Shown here: positions 5,991 through 12,092 of the stretch, one piece after another
How the letters are laid out: the number at the start of each line of letters is the position of its first letter
Position numbering within the stretch: position 1 is the first letter of the stretch
Assembly: GCA_017651385.1 (NCBI GenBank)
Contig: JAGCCY010000076.1
Coordinates: forward strand, 1 to 12,092
Direction: 5' to 3'
Length of the DNA: 12,092 nucleotides
DNA from: Lachnospiraceae bacterium
GTDB lineage: Bacteria > Bacillota > Clostridia > Lachnospirales > Lachnospiraceae
Made by a program: the position numbers and the translations under genes
Notes under the pieces: generated by a model
The model's input: only the letters and a program-made list of their open reading frames with translations
What the model was told of the DNA's origin: nothing
The model's database searches: none

Positions 5991-6653
5991 CTATACATAA
6001 ACCTCAAGATAACCCACGAGTTTGGTGAAATCATACTCGTTTAACACACCAAGGCTTGAATCGTAAAACTTTCCGTCAAAGCCTATGAGATAGTGATTGT
6101 ATCTTCCCATCTTCTCCATCATTATGGAGCACTTGGGAAGTACCACATCGGGTTTTCCGAGCGTATATATGATCTCTTCGGAATGTTCAAATCCGAAATA
6201 GTTGAGCGCGTTGATCATCTTACCCATTGTGGCCTGCCATTCGGCACAATGCATTATGTCTCCGGCTTCCTCAATGCTTATGCCCGCAAGCATAGCTATG
6301 CAGGACTGACCGCAAAGTCCGTCACCGGGCTGGCGCACACATTCGATCGAATCGATCTTCCTTATCGGATTGGCCGAGCTGTACGGACTGTCCTCAACCT
6401 CGGATTTTGTGATCCTGAACGTGATCTTATGCTCTGCATCCTTATCAAGCGTGCCCACAAGTTCTTTTGTGAGCGGGATATTGTAATAACCTTTTCCCTT
6501 GGGCACCAGATTACATACAAACGTAGCCGAATCAAGCCTTACTTTTGCAGGCACATTTCCTGCCTTATCACAGATCTCCCAAACGTTGAAAGGTATATTT
6601 ACAAAGAATCCGTTTTCGTTTTCTTCTACCTTACCGAAAAACGTGTATTTCAT
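5991..6653 (-). CDS. DUF1905 domain fused to a C39-like cysteine peptidase domain
   Basis: 220 residues with no signal peptide or membrane helix, so cytoplasmic. Residues about 3-80 match DUF1905: FFVNIPFNVWEI, KAGNVPAKVRLDSATF, LVPKGKGYYNIPLTKEL. Residues about 103-218 look like the papain-like C39 fold: Q108 and C114 in RQPGDGLCGQSCIAML give the oxyanion Gln six residues before the catalytic Cys, and NHYLIGFDGKFYDSS gives H187 with D193 or D198 as third residue. C39 domains normally cut bacteriocin leader peptides after double glycine or serve as peptide-processing enzymes; the substrate here is unknown. The start at 6653 is preceded by AAGGAG within the last codons of the PAP2 gene (spacing 7), so the two are coupled. 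A nearby ATG four bases upstream is out of frame and stops at once. Confidence 0.75.
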   Translation of the reverse strand: MKYTFFGKVEENENGFFVNIPFNVWEICDKAGNVPAKVRLDSATFVCNLVPKGKGYYNIPLTKELVGTLDKDAEHKITFRITKSEVEDSPYSSANPIRKIDSIECVRQPGDGLCGQSCIAMLAGISIEEAGDIMHCAEWQATMGKMINALNYFGFEHSEEIIYTLGKPDVVLPKCSIMMEKMGRYNHYLIGFDGKFYDSSLGVLNEYDFTKLVGYLEVYV

Positions 6654-6657
6654 TTCA

Positions 6658-7338
6658 TTACTCCTTAGATTTTTTTCCTGCGTTTACACACGCGATCACA
6701 CCGTTAAACAGAAAAACGAGTGCAAATGCCAGGATCACCCCGCCTATGATATCGGTAAGCCAGTGTACTCCCGAAAGAAGACGCCCGATGATCGCAGTTA
6801 TTATCACCACATCGGCTGCCAGGGTAAGCGTTCTTACAGTAGATGCGGACATCATCTTCTGCATGGATGCAAGAGCGGACACTGTACTTGCAAGGACCGT
6901 AATGATAAGGACCGTATGCGATGAAGGATACGATGCCTCAAGTCCTTCTTCCACATCTTCTATAACGGGACGATAATTGATGATCACTTTCTCAAAGAAT
7001 ACATATACAGCGAGAACCAGTACATAAAATGCACCTAAAGATATGATCTCCGGGTCCACGGCCTTGATACTCTTTCTTTTAACCAGTTCATACAGTCCCA
7101 AACAGGCAAAGCACACCATTACAAGTATCGACAAAAGCCCGTAACCCTGGGTCAGATAATACCAGAATTTATTGCCCCCGACAGCGTCATAAAAACCTTT
7201 GTTAAGATCCGCAAACCCCACCAGAGAGTTTTCGGGTCCCACGGCTTTAACCCCGACTGTTTTTACAAGGATCGTAAAAACAGCAAAAAGAACAAACAAC
7301 ACAATACTTAACGTAAAAGAACGTTTTGCTTTTTTCAT
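6658..7338 (-). CDS. PAP2-family membrane phosphatase
   Basis: 226 residues with about six membrane helices. PAP2 enzymes remove phosphate from lipid phosphates such as phosphatidate, phosphatidylglycerol phosphate or undecaprenyl pyrophosphate, with the active site at the membrane surface. The three motifs are visible: K117-x5-R123-P124 (KVIINYRP), PSSHT with H141, and R186-x5-H192-x3-D196 (RLLSGVHWLTD). The first motif has five residues between K and RP where the textbook form has six, and PSSH replaces PSGH. Substrate cannot be assigned. The frame opens with a TTG at 7350, but that codon is part of the GGAGG SD, so the ATG at 7338 (spacing 5) is the start. The stop overlaps the region used as SD by the DUF1905/C39-like gene. 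Confidence 0.87.
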   Translation of the reverse strand: MKKAKRSFTLSIVLFVLFAVFTILVKTVGVKAVGPENSLVGFADLNKGFYDAVGGNKFWYYLTQGYGLLSILVMVCFACLGLYELVKRKSIKAVDPEIISLGAFYVLVLAVYVFFEKVIINYRPVIEDVEEGLEASYPSSHTVLIITVLASTVSALASMQKMMSASTVRTLTLAADVVIITAIIGRLLSGVHWLTDIIGGVILAFALVFLFNGVIACVNAGKKSKE

Positions 7339-7365
7339 ACCCGCCTCCAAAATACATATATATAA

Positions 7366-7394
7366 AATTTAGTATTATTTGCCTTAAATGTCAA
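7366..7394 (-). promoter_or_regulatory. Promoter of the PAP2/C39-like operon
   Basis: On the minus strand a perfect TTGACA (7389-7394) is followed by a 17-base spacer and TAAATT (7366-7371, four of six matches). The start of transcription would be near 7359, about 20 bases before the ATG, leaving room for the GGAGG SD. It lies just after the MFS stop; no clear terminator separates the two, so MFS read-through may add to expression. Confidence 0.5.
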
Positions 7395-7405
7395 ATAAAG
7401 CGAAC

Positions 7406-8632
7406 TTAAGAAACAGTTTTTCTTTTGCCGTTTCCGATCGCGATAAATGTTATTATCACACCCATAACGGTAACTATGCTTCCGATCATCATTGTGATCT
7501 TAACACCGTAGACATCCAGAAGCCTTCCGCAGATAAGCCCGCTGAAAACTCCGCCCAGCGTGATCGCTACATTTATGTATGCCTGACCCTTTACGCGGTC
7601 AAGCTTTGCCATTATCCTGCTTACATAGATCGCGGATACGGGTATCAGTACGGCATACGCTCCCATCTGGCAGGCTTCGCTCACAAATACCCATACCATA
7701 TTGGTGGCAAAGGTCATGATCAATGTCTTCACAAGGAACATCACAGCACAGAACTTAAGCATGCTCTCACACGAAAACTTCTTAAGAAACAGCGGTGTGA
7801 GCGCCATTGTGGGAAGTTCCAGGGCAGCCGCAATAAATACCGCATAGCCCATGAGCGTCTCGTTTCCGCCGAGCGGTCTTATGAGCTGGATAAAATAATC
7901 GTTTATGAGATTATGGGCAAAGAAAAAGAACACAACGCCCACGATGAACAGCATGAACTTGGGATATTCCTTTGTAAACTCGACTATATTGTTGTGCGGC
8001 TTTTCATCTTCCAAAGATATGTCGTTATCAGCTTTAACAGGCTCTTCTTCTTTTCCCGAAGGCTTTATGAAAGTCAAAAGGATGACGACAGCCGCGAAAA
8101 GCACGACTATATCAAAGATCGAAAGTACATCGACACCGTTACGTGCGATCACTCCGCCGAGTATGGCTGAGGATATCGCAAAACTCAGCGATCCGAGACC
8201 TCTTGCAAGTCCGAAATTTATCTTGCAGCCCACACGCGAATATTCGAAATTCATTGCGATTATCATGGGCTGATAAGCCATCTGGACCATATAGATAAAT
8301 GCAAACAGGATAAAGATAACGGCAATGCTGTCCTTAATAAACAAAAGGAGTGCCGAACCCATTATTATGCACACCGTCGAGCCTATCGCAACATTACGGT
8401 TGGTCAGGGGCCCCGGTTTATCGATAAGTCCTGCGATAAACGGCTGTGCAAATACGGACACAAGGTTGGCCAGTGCAAGGCACAATCCTATCTGCGTATT
8501 CGTAAAGCCCTTACCGAGAAGGAATACGGATGAATATCCGTGGATCCCGCAGAACACCATAAAATAGGTGACGTTGATAAGTGTGTATCTTAATGTCCAG
8601 AATCTGTTTTTTTCTTTTTCCTGTGCGGTCAT
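7406..8632 (-). CDS. MFS transporter, MFS_1-like
   Basis: 408 residues with a pattern of about twelve membrane helices in two halves split by a charged cytoplasmic loop near residues 193-220 (SGKEEEPVKADNDISLEDEK). Helix 1 begins RYTLINVTYFMVFCG, and the loop after helix 2 carries AGLIDKPGPLTNRN in the usual MFS motif A position. INFGLARGLGSLSFAISS recalls the LacY-like/MFS_1_like group of sugar or nucleoside symporters and the permeases common in gut Clostridia. Substrate unknown. The ATG at 8632 is the first possible start: an in-frame TAA lies about four codons upstream. No SD is visible, and the -10-like box suggests a leaderless or nearly leaderless mRNA. Confidence 0.85.
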   Translation of the reverse strand: MTAQEKEKNRFWTLRYTLINVTYFMVFCGIHGYSSVFLLGKGFTNTQIGLCLALANLVSVFAQPFIAGLIDKPGPLTNRNVAIGSTVCIIMGSALLLFIKDSIAVIFILFAFIYMVQMAYQPMIIAMNFEYSRVGCKINFGLARGLGSLSFAISSAILGGVIARNGVDVLSIFDIVVLFAAVVILLTFIKPSGKEEEPVKADNDISLEDEKPHNNIVEFTKEYPKFMLFIVGVVFFFFAHNLINDYFIQLIRPLGGNETLMGYAVFIAAALELPTMALTPLFLKKFSCESMLKFCAVMFLVKTLIMTFATNMVWVFVSEACQMGAYAVLIPVSAIYVSRIMAKLDRVKGQAYINVAITLGGVFSGLICGRLLDVYGVKITMMIGSIVTVMGVIITFIAIGNGKRKTVS

Positions 8633-8638
8633 ATGCGT

Positions 8639-8666
8639 ATTTTATCATTAAACGCATGAGTTTAAA
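8639..8666 (-). promoter_or_regulatory. Possible promoter of the MFS gene, start at or near the ATG
   Basis: On the minus strand TTTAAA (8661-8666), 16 bases, and TAAAAT (8639-8644; five of six matches). The expected transcription start falls at about 8632, the first base of the ATG. The hairpin terminator of the upstream operon is just beyond, so this gene needs its own promoter. Confidence 0.4.
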
Positions 8667-8675
8667 ACAAAAAAA

Positions 8676-8701
8676 TAAAGCGGAGAAAACTCTCCGCTTT
8701 A
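8676..8701 (-). terminator. Rho-independent terminator of the ABC transporter operon
   Basis: A perfect 11-bp stem TAAAGCGGAGA/TCTCCGCTTTA with a 4-base loop is followed on the minus strand by TTTTTTTGTTTT. It begins 9 bases after the stop of the second permease. The plus strand has no T run after the hairpin, so it acts for the minus strand. Confidence 0.9.
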
Positions 8702-8709
8702 ATAAGCTT

Positions 8710-9396
8710 TTATCTGCCCGCCCTTGCAAGCGCTGCCTTAAAGGCTTTGACATCCATTCCCTTTTTATATAGGGCAAGGCTTATAAGATACATGGCCAAT
8801 CCTCCGAGCAGGATTACTATATATCCGCATATCGCAGCCATTGAAAAAGTAATGTTTTGTACAAAACCCAAACTGTTTAAAATTCCCGGATTCATGAAAA
8901 ATATCATTGAAGGAAACAATAATATCATAAAAAACACAAGTGACACGATAAATTTTTTATATGCCGCGCCGGAATACACCGCCATCAAAAAGAACAAAAA
9001 ACTTGCGGTAATGACAGAAAGGCAATTTGTATTGTACGCGCTTTCGACACCTGAATAATCATAAATACTGTAATTGACCCACCTCAATACAACATGGAGC
9101 GTAAACGATATGATCGCCCCCAATGTAACCACAAGTGCCGGGAGTTTTGTCTGCAGATCCCTTTTCCTCTGTGATGCGGCCACATATGAAGAAACAGTCG
9201 GAGTGACTACCATCTGGTACAGATATGCCGGTGTAAGCATAAGATACAGACCGCCCAGATTGTTTGGTGTATAAGCACCCGGCATAAATTCAAAAAGTAT
9301 CCCCATCACAAAAAATATTATGAGCAAAGCCTTCATCCACTTACTTTGAATGGAAAAATTCGTCATCTTAAGCGCTATTTTTATATCATCCGTCAT
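8710..9396 (-). CDS. ABC-2-type permease subunit, second of two
   Basis: 228 residues with about six hydrophobic helices: near WMKALLIIFFVMGILF, LGGLYLMLTPAYLYQMVV, LPALVVTLGAIISF, VITASFLFFLMAVYSG, IVSLVFFMILLFPSMIFF and a long C-terminal pair ending VILLGGLAMYLISLALY. A charged loop SQRKRDLQTKL follows helix 2. I see no extracellular solute-binding domain. By context it pairs with the preceding permease and the ABC ATPase. Sequence similarity to named families is too weak to name a substrate. The start is probably the ATG at 9396 (AGGAG, spacing 10); the ATG at 9405 lies only a base or two from the SD. The gene follows the first permease by 16 bases and is closed by a strong terminator. Confidence 0.72.
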   Translation of the reverse strand: MTDDIKIALKMTNFSIQSKWMKALLIIFFVMGILFEFMPGAYTPNNLGGLYLMLTPAYLYQMVVTPTVSSYVAASQRKRDLQTKLPALVVTLGAIISFTLHVVLRWVNYSIYDYSGVESAYNTNCLSVITASFLFFLMAVYSGAAYKKFIVSLVFFMILLFPSMIFFMNPGILNSLGFVQNITFSMAAICGYIVILLGGLAMYLISLALYKKGMDVKAFKAALARAGR

Positions 9397-9412
9397 TTTA
9401 AACATTCTCCTG

Positions 9413-10081
9413 TCAGTTCAAATCTTTATATCCGCTTTTAAATCCATTAAAACATACCCTGCACAGTATGACCGAAAGGACCAAAGCCAAAAATAACATT
9501 ACTGCCGCAAATACCGCCATTAAAAATATCGCTTCGCTCATTGCAAAAATAACATATACAATGATCATAAACGAAAGAACGGTTACCACAAGATAAGAAA
9601 AACCGATCTGTGCATTGATACTCTGTGCGAAGAGACGCGTGATCATGAGCGCAACCTCAAACGAAACAAACATGACACCAAAAAGGCCGAGTATTATAAG
9701 TATATCTACGGGAAGATCAAGCTCTCCGTTTATCTTAGCCTGCAAAACAGTCGAACATGTCAACAATACAAGCAGTCTTATCGCATGCATGATCAGGTCG
9801 CCGACAATCGCCTTATCAATGATGCCCGGTCCTTCATATGAGCTTCTTAAATATTCCATGGAATGAATTTTTTTATTGGCTACTCCGCCGAATATATAGA
9901 AATCAACGATAACCGCCAAAGTAACATACCAATATCCCATAAATATCGGGGTGATCGTTTTGTATGTCTGCATCGCAAAGAAAAAAATCCCGAATATTAC
10001 CGGCACAAAGATAAGTGCCGTCTGGATCGCTCTGAGTTTAAAAGAAATCAGTGTTCTGTAACATTTAAAAATACCGTTCAT
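9413..10081 (-). CDS. ABC-2-type permease subunit, first of two
   Basis: 222 residues with six predicted helices: about ALIFVPVIFGIFFFAM, GYWYVTLAVIVDFYIFGG, AIRLLVLLTCSTVLQ, ILIILGLFGVMFVSFEVALM, FSYLVVTVLSFMIIVYVIF and FAAVMLFLALVLSVIL. After helix 2 comes a cytoplasmic coupling segment with NKKIHSMEYLRSS. It is a membrane partner of the ATPase encoded immediately before it. The ATG at 10081 is preferred, with AGGTGG five bases upstream; a GTG at 10090 directly abuts the ATPase stop and has poorer spacing. No recognisable substrate motif. Likely exports or senses a membrane-active compound, by analogy with YtrA-regulated transporters. Confidence 0.72.
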   Translation of the reverse strand: MNGIFKCYRTLISFKLRAIQTALIFVPVIFGIFFFAMQTYKTITPIFMGYWYVTLAVIVDFYIFGGVANKKIHSMEYLRSSYEGPGIIDKAIVGDLIMHAIRLLVLLTCSTVLQAKINGELDLPVDILIILGLFGVMFVSFEVALMITRLFAQSINAQIGFSYLVVTVLSFMIIVYVIFAMSEAIFLMAVFAAVMLFLALVLSVILCRVCFNGFKSGYKDLN

Positions 10082-10090
10082 GGCAGCCAC

Positions 10091-10990
10091 CTACCTTATC
10101 CTGGTATTCTTCTTCATTACGGCAACGCTTATCTGGAACAAAGAAGCTGTTTCGGTCGTGATATCCATGCCCGCAAGCTTATCAAGATCGGATGAAAGGC
10201 ATATTCCCTCAAATCCGTATATTCCTTCGCTTATGGTATAAAGGATGTTCCTTGCCGCATTTGCATCGCTTGCCTCACCTTTGACAAGGATGTACTTTTC
10301 CTTAAGGTCTTCCACAAAGCCCTGCTCTACGATCGCACCGTGTTCCATTATGATCGCATAATCGGTCACATTTTCCATATCGGAAATGTTATGTGTGGAA
10401 AAGAACACGCTTCTGCCCTCTTTAGAGGATATGTACGTACGTATTATCTCACACAGCTTATCTCTCATGAGCGGATCTAAAGGCGAAGCCGGCTCATCCA
10501 TTATAAGAAGGTCTGTTTCCCTTGAAAGAATGGCCGCTAATGTAAGCTTTGTCTTGGTACCGTCCGATAACTCGCTTATCTTCTTTTTGCCTTCATAGCT
10601 TCCGTTTGCGGAGATCGCAAGTTCGTCATAATATGCTTTATATTTTTCCTCATCGAAATTTTTATAAAGAAGCTTGGATAATTGCCTTACCTGATCCACT
10701 GTCCAATGCGGAAGAAAATAATTTTCGGTTCCGGTATATCCGATCCTTTCCTTAACTTCCGGGTTATTCTCCCTGTCATTTTGATCAAATGCATCAAAAT
10801 ATTTAAGAGTACCTTTATTGTCTATACGGATACCCGCAAGGATGTTAAGAAGCGTTGTTTTGCCCGCTCCGTTCTCTCCGATCAGAGCTGTTGCAAATCC
10901 TTTGGGGATCTTAAGTTCGGGAATGTTAAGCGTAAAATTCTTAAATCCCTTTTGTATGTTTTTTCCTTCTATTACACTCTCAAATTCCAT
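10091..10990 (-). CDS. ABC transporter ATP-binding protein, YtrB-like
   Basis: 299 residues, a single nucleotide-binding domain of about 225 residues plus a C-terminal extension of about 70. Motifs: Walker A GENGAGKTT (38-46), signature LSDGT (141-145, in place of LSGGQ), Walker B LLIMDEP (161-167), D-loop SPLD (169-172) and switch His200 in STH. The Q-loop region reads IGYTGTENYFLPHWTV and shows no Gln where one is usual. LSDGT-like variants are common in YtrB/EcsA-type ATPases. It would drive the two permeases encoded next. The ATG at 10990 has AAAGGAG seven bases upstream inside the last codons of the regulator, and only one base separates it from the regulator's TAA, so translation is coupled. 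Confidence 0.88.
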   Translation of the reverse strand: MEFESVIEGKNIQKGFKNFTLNIPELKIPKGFATALIGENGAGKTTLLNILAGIRIDNKGTLKYFDAFDQNDRENNPEVKERIGYTGTENYFLPHWTVDQVRQLSKLLYKNFDEEKYKAYYDELAISANGSYEGKKKISELSDGTKTKLTLAAILSRETDLLIMDEPASPLDPLMRDKLCEIIRTYISSKEGRSVFFSTHNISDMENVTDYAIIMEHGAIVEQGFVEDLKEKYILVKGEASDANAARNILYTISEGIYGFEGICLSSDLDKLAGMDITTETASLFQISVAVMKKNTRIR

Positions 10991-10991
10991 T

Positions 10992-11366
10992 TTACAACTC
11001 CTTTACGGCAAGCAATGCCTTTAATGTTTCAATAAGTTCTTTGTCGCTCAAGCCTGCGATGTCCGCTGATTTAATGGCAATGTTCAAGGCTTCTTCAACC
11101 TTTCTTATATGCTGCTCTTTAAGCATCTCACTGTCCTGAGCGTTAACGTAAAAGCCCTTGCCCTGCATTGCCGTGACAAGACCTTCCGCTTCAAGCTGCT
11201 CATAAGCCTTCATGGTGGTGATAACACTTATCTTAAGATCTCTTGCGAGTTCTCTTATCGAAGGTAAAAATTCCCCGTCCTTAAATCGCCCCGCAAGAAT
11301 ATCGGCTCTGAACGAATCAGCTATCTGCTGGTATATCGGCACTCCCGATGTCTGTGAAATTTTCAA
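10992..11366 (-). CDS. GntR-family transcriptional regulator, YtrA subfamily
   Basis: 124 residues from a TTG start. The N-terminal winged helix-turn-helix is clear: GVPIYQQIADSFRADILAGR, DGEFLPSIRELARDLKISVI, TTMKAYEQLEAEGLVTAMQG, then KGFYV. The remaining 45-50 residues form a short helical C-terminus (EEALNIAIKSADIAGLSDKE) with no large ligand-binding domain, the hallmark of the YtrA group. These regulators usually sit first in an ABC transporter operon and repress it until cell-envelope or other stress. The frame opens with an ATG at 11387, but GGGAGG lies just six bases before the TTG at 11366-11364, so that ATG is upstream of the SD. I therefore choose TTG. Autoregulation is likely, given the dyad over its promoter. 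Confidence 0.88.
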   Translation of the reverse strand: MKISQTSGVPIYQQIADSFRADILAGRFKDGEFLPSIRELARDLKISVITTMKAYEQLEAEGLVTAMQGKGFYVNAQDSEMLKEQHIRKVEEALNIAIKSADIAGLSDKELIETLKALLAVKEL

Positions 11367-11425
11367 ATCGTACCTCCCGTTTTGCATAGTCGCGAATATG
11401 CAAAAAACAAATCAACGTTAACTGT

Positions 11426-11464
11426 TTATGTGTTATATATACACCCATAACAGATCAATGTCAA
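11426..11464 (-). promoter_or_regulatory. Promoter and probable operator of the GntR-ABC operon
   Basis: On the minus strand, perfect TTGACA (11459-11464), a 17-base spacer, then TATATA (11436-11441). An imperfect dyad covers the -10: TTATGGGTGT, seven A/T bases, ACACATAA (11426-11450), arms matching as TTATG(GG)TGT and ACACATAA. A repressor bound here would block polymerase; the GntR protein encoded downstream is the natural candidate. Transcription would start near 11429, giving a leader of about 63 bases. Confidence 0.55.
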
Positions 11465-11502
11465 CACATATTTGAAATTTTCCGCAAAAAAACATAAAAA
11501 TA

Positions 11503-11538
11503 CCCTCTTTACCGGATCCTTAAATCCGATAAAGAGGG
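11503..11538 (-). terminator. Rho-independent terminator of the M3 peptidase gene
   Basis: A 15-bp stem (one A-C mismatch) with a 6-base loop: arms CCCTCTTTATCGGAT and ATCCGGTAAAGAGGG on the minus strand, then TATTTTTATGTTTTTTT. It begins 26 bases past the peptidase stop and shields the GntR promoter from read-through. Confidence 0.9.
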
Positions 11539-11564
11539 CAAATATCAGTTGTCAAATATCTGTC

Positions 11565-12092
11565 TTAAAGCTCCATCGCCTTTTCAAGTATTTCCACCAT
11601 CTCGTCAAGACAGCCCTTTTCAAAAGGAACCTTTAAGCCAACCTTGGGAAGTGACTTTGAGTAGAAGTCTCTTGCTCCCTGCTTACAGAATTCAAGATAG
11701 CTGTTCCATGCTTCCTTATAATCCTTTTCCATCCACGCCTTATACTCAAGCGCAACGGTCTGGGCAAGACAGTAGTCGATATAATAGAACGGAAGCTCAT
11801 AGATATGAAGCTGTCTCTGCCAGAATCCGCCCGAAAGATAGTATTCGTTGTCGCCGTAATCCATATGCGGTCTGTACTGCTTTTCAAGTTTGACCCATTC
11901 GGCTCTCCTTTCAGCGGGAGTAAGATCGGGATTTTCGTATATGATATGCTGGAACTCATCGACCATACAGCCGTAAGGAATAAATGTTACGGCATCGGCA
12001 AGATGATATACCCTGTAATCATCCGCTCTGTCACCGAAGAACTTTTCCATCCACGGCTCAGTAAAGAACTCCATCGACATGGAATGGATCTC
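11565..12092 (-). CDS. M3-family oligoendopeptidase, C-terminal part (cut by window edge)
   Basis: 175 residues of the C-terminus; the 5' part is beyond the window. The visible start, EIHSMSMEFFTEPWMEKFF, and the later WQRQLHIYELPFYYIDYCLA are typical of M3 oligoendopeptidases (PepF-type), cytoplasmic zinc metallopeptidases that cut short peptides. In the family the HExxH helix lies before this point, and the Glu of EIHSM is expected to be the third zinc ligand, here the first visible residue (inference). The HIYELPFYYIDY segment has the His and Tyr positions that bind substrate in M3 enzymes. The frame is intact to a TAA at 11565-11567 and ends with a charged helix. A strong terminator follows, so it is the last or only gene of its transcript. 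Confidence 0.88.
   Translation of the reverse strand, partial: EIHSMSMEFFTEPWMEKFFGDRADDYRVYHLADAVTFIPYGCMVDEFQHIIYENPDLTPAERRAEWVKLEKQYRPHMDYGDNEYYLSGGFWQRQLHIYELPFYYIDYCLAQTVALEYKAWMEKDYKEAWNSYLEFCKQGARDFYSKSLPKVGLKVPFEKGCLDEMVEILEKAMEL

Noticed and set aside
6018..6042. ACGAGT/ACTCGT hairpin as a plus-strand terminator for comEC
   Set aside because: Only 6 bp with a 13-base loop and no T run afterwards; too weak to call.
6093..6668. A 191-codon open frame on the plus strand opposite the DUF1905/C39-like gene
   Set aside because: No SD or family resemblance; the minus-strand frame has recognisable domains and a coupled start.
7388..8170. A 260-codon open frame on the plus strand opposite the MFS gene
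   Set aside because: Its translation is rich in His, Tyr, Cys and Arg with no hydrophobic or domain pattern, there is no SD, and it mirrors the codon bias of the clear MFS gene on the other strand.
10430..10446. TACGTACGTA alternating palindrome as a regulatory site
   Set aside because: It lies inside the ABC ATPase coding sequence and is explained by its codons; no partner repeat was seen.
11388..11564. Possible small gene in the spacer between the GntR gene and the M3 peptidase
   Set aside because: The spacer is accounted for by a promoter, dyad, leader and terminator; no frame with an SD and a sensible start was seen.
1..12092. CRISPR array, insertion sequence, tRNA or prophage signature
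   Set aside because: No regularly spaced repeats, no transposase or phage-like proteins, no terminal inverted repeats around any gene and no cloverleaf-like sequence were seen by eye.

Overview
The window looks like a low-to-mid GC Firmicutes chromosome segment, most likely class Clostridia and probably Lachnospiraceae. The basis is strong AGGAGG-type Shine-Dalgarno (SD) sites, tightly packed genes with stop/SD overlaps, TTG starts, and family content (DUF1653 protein, comEA-comEC, YtrA-type GntR with an ABC operon, M3 oligoendopeptidase). This taxonomic guess is from reading, not from a search. I find 15 protein-coding genes, two of them cut by the window edges. I see no rRNA, tRNA, insertion sequence or CRISPR array. 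No gene-free stretch exceeds 300 bases.

Layout. (1) 1-3032, minus strand: holA (DNA polymerase III delta) is followed by a 112-aa single-pass membrane protein, a DUF1653 protein and a cN-I-like 5'-nucleotidase. The last three are joined by stop/SD overlaps. After a pair of GAA-capped hairpins comes the N-terminus of a family 2 glycosyltransferase. (2) 3033-3180: a divergent intergenic region with one promoter for holA (extended -10) and one for comEA. (3) 3181-5981, plus strand: comEA (lipoprotein version) and comEC overlap by 13 bases and form the DNA-uptake channel module. (4) 5991-7338, minus strand: a PAP2 lipid phosphatase coupled to a DUF1905 + C39-like cysteine peptidase fusion. It converges on comEC with only 9 bases between stops. 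Its best terminator lies antisense inside the comEC 3' end. (5) 7406-8632, minus: an MFS transporter with no visible SD and a possible leaderless start. (6) 8710-11366, minus: a YtrA-like GntR regulator, an ABC ATPase and two six-helix permeases, bounded by a TTGACA promoter with an imperfect dyad over its -10 and by a strong terminator at 8676-8701. (7) 11565-12092, minus: the C-terminal half of an M3 oligoendopeptidase with a strong terminator at 11503-11538.

Most of the window is ordinary housekeeping and accessory content. The items most worth a second look are the DUF1905/C39-like fusion with an apparently intact catalytic set, the tandem GAA-triloop hairpins upstream of the glycosyltransferase, the antisense terminator embedded in comEC, the repeats around the GntR promoter, the -1 frame extension past the holA stop, and the MFS gene without an SD. 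I do not see convincing evidence of a wholly new multi-gene system.
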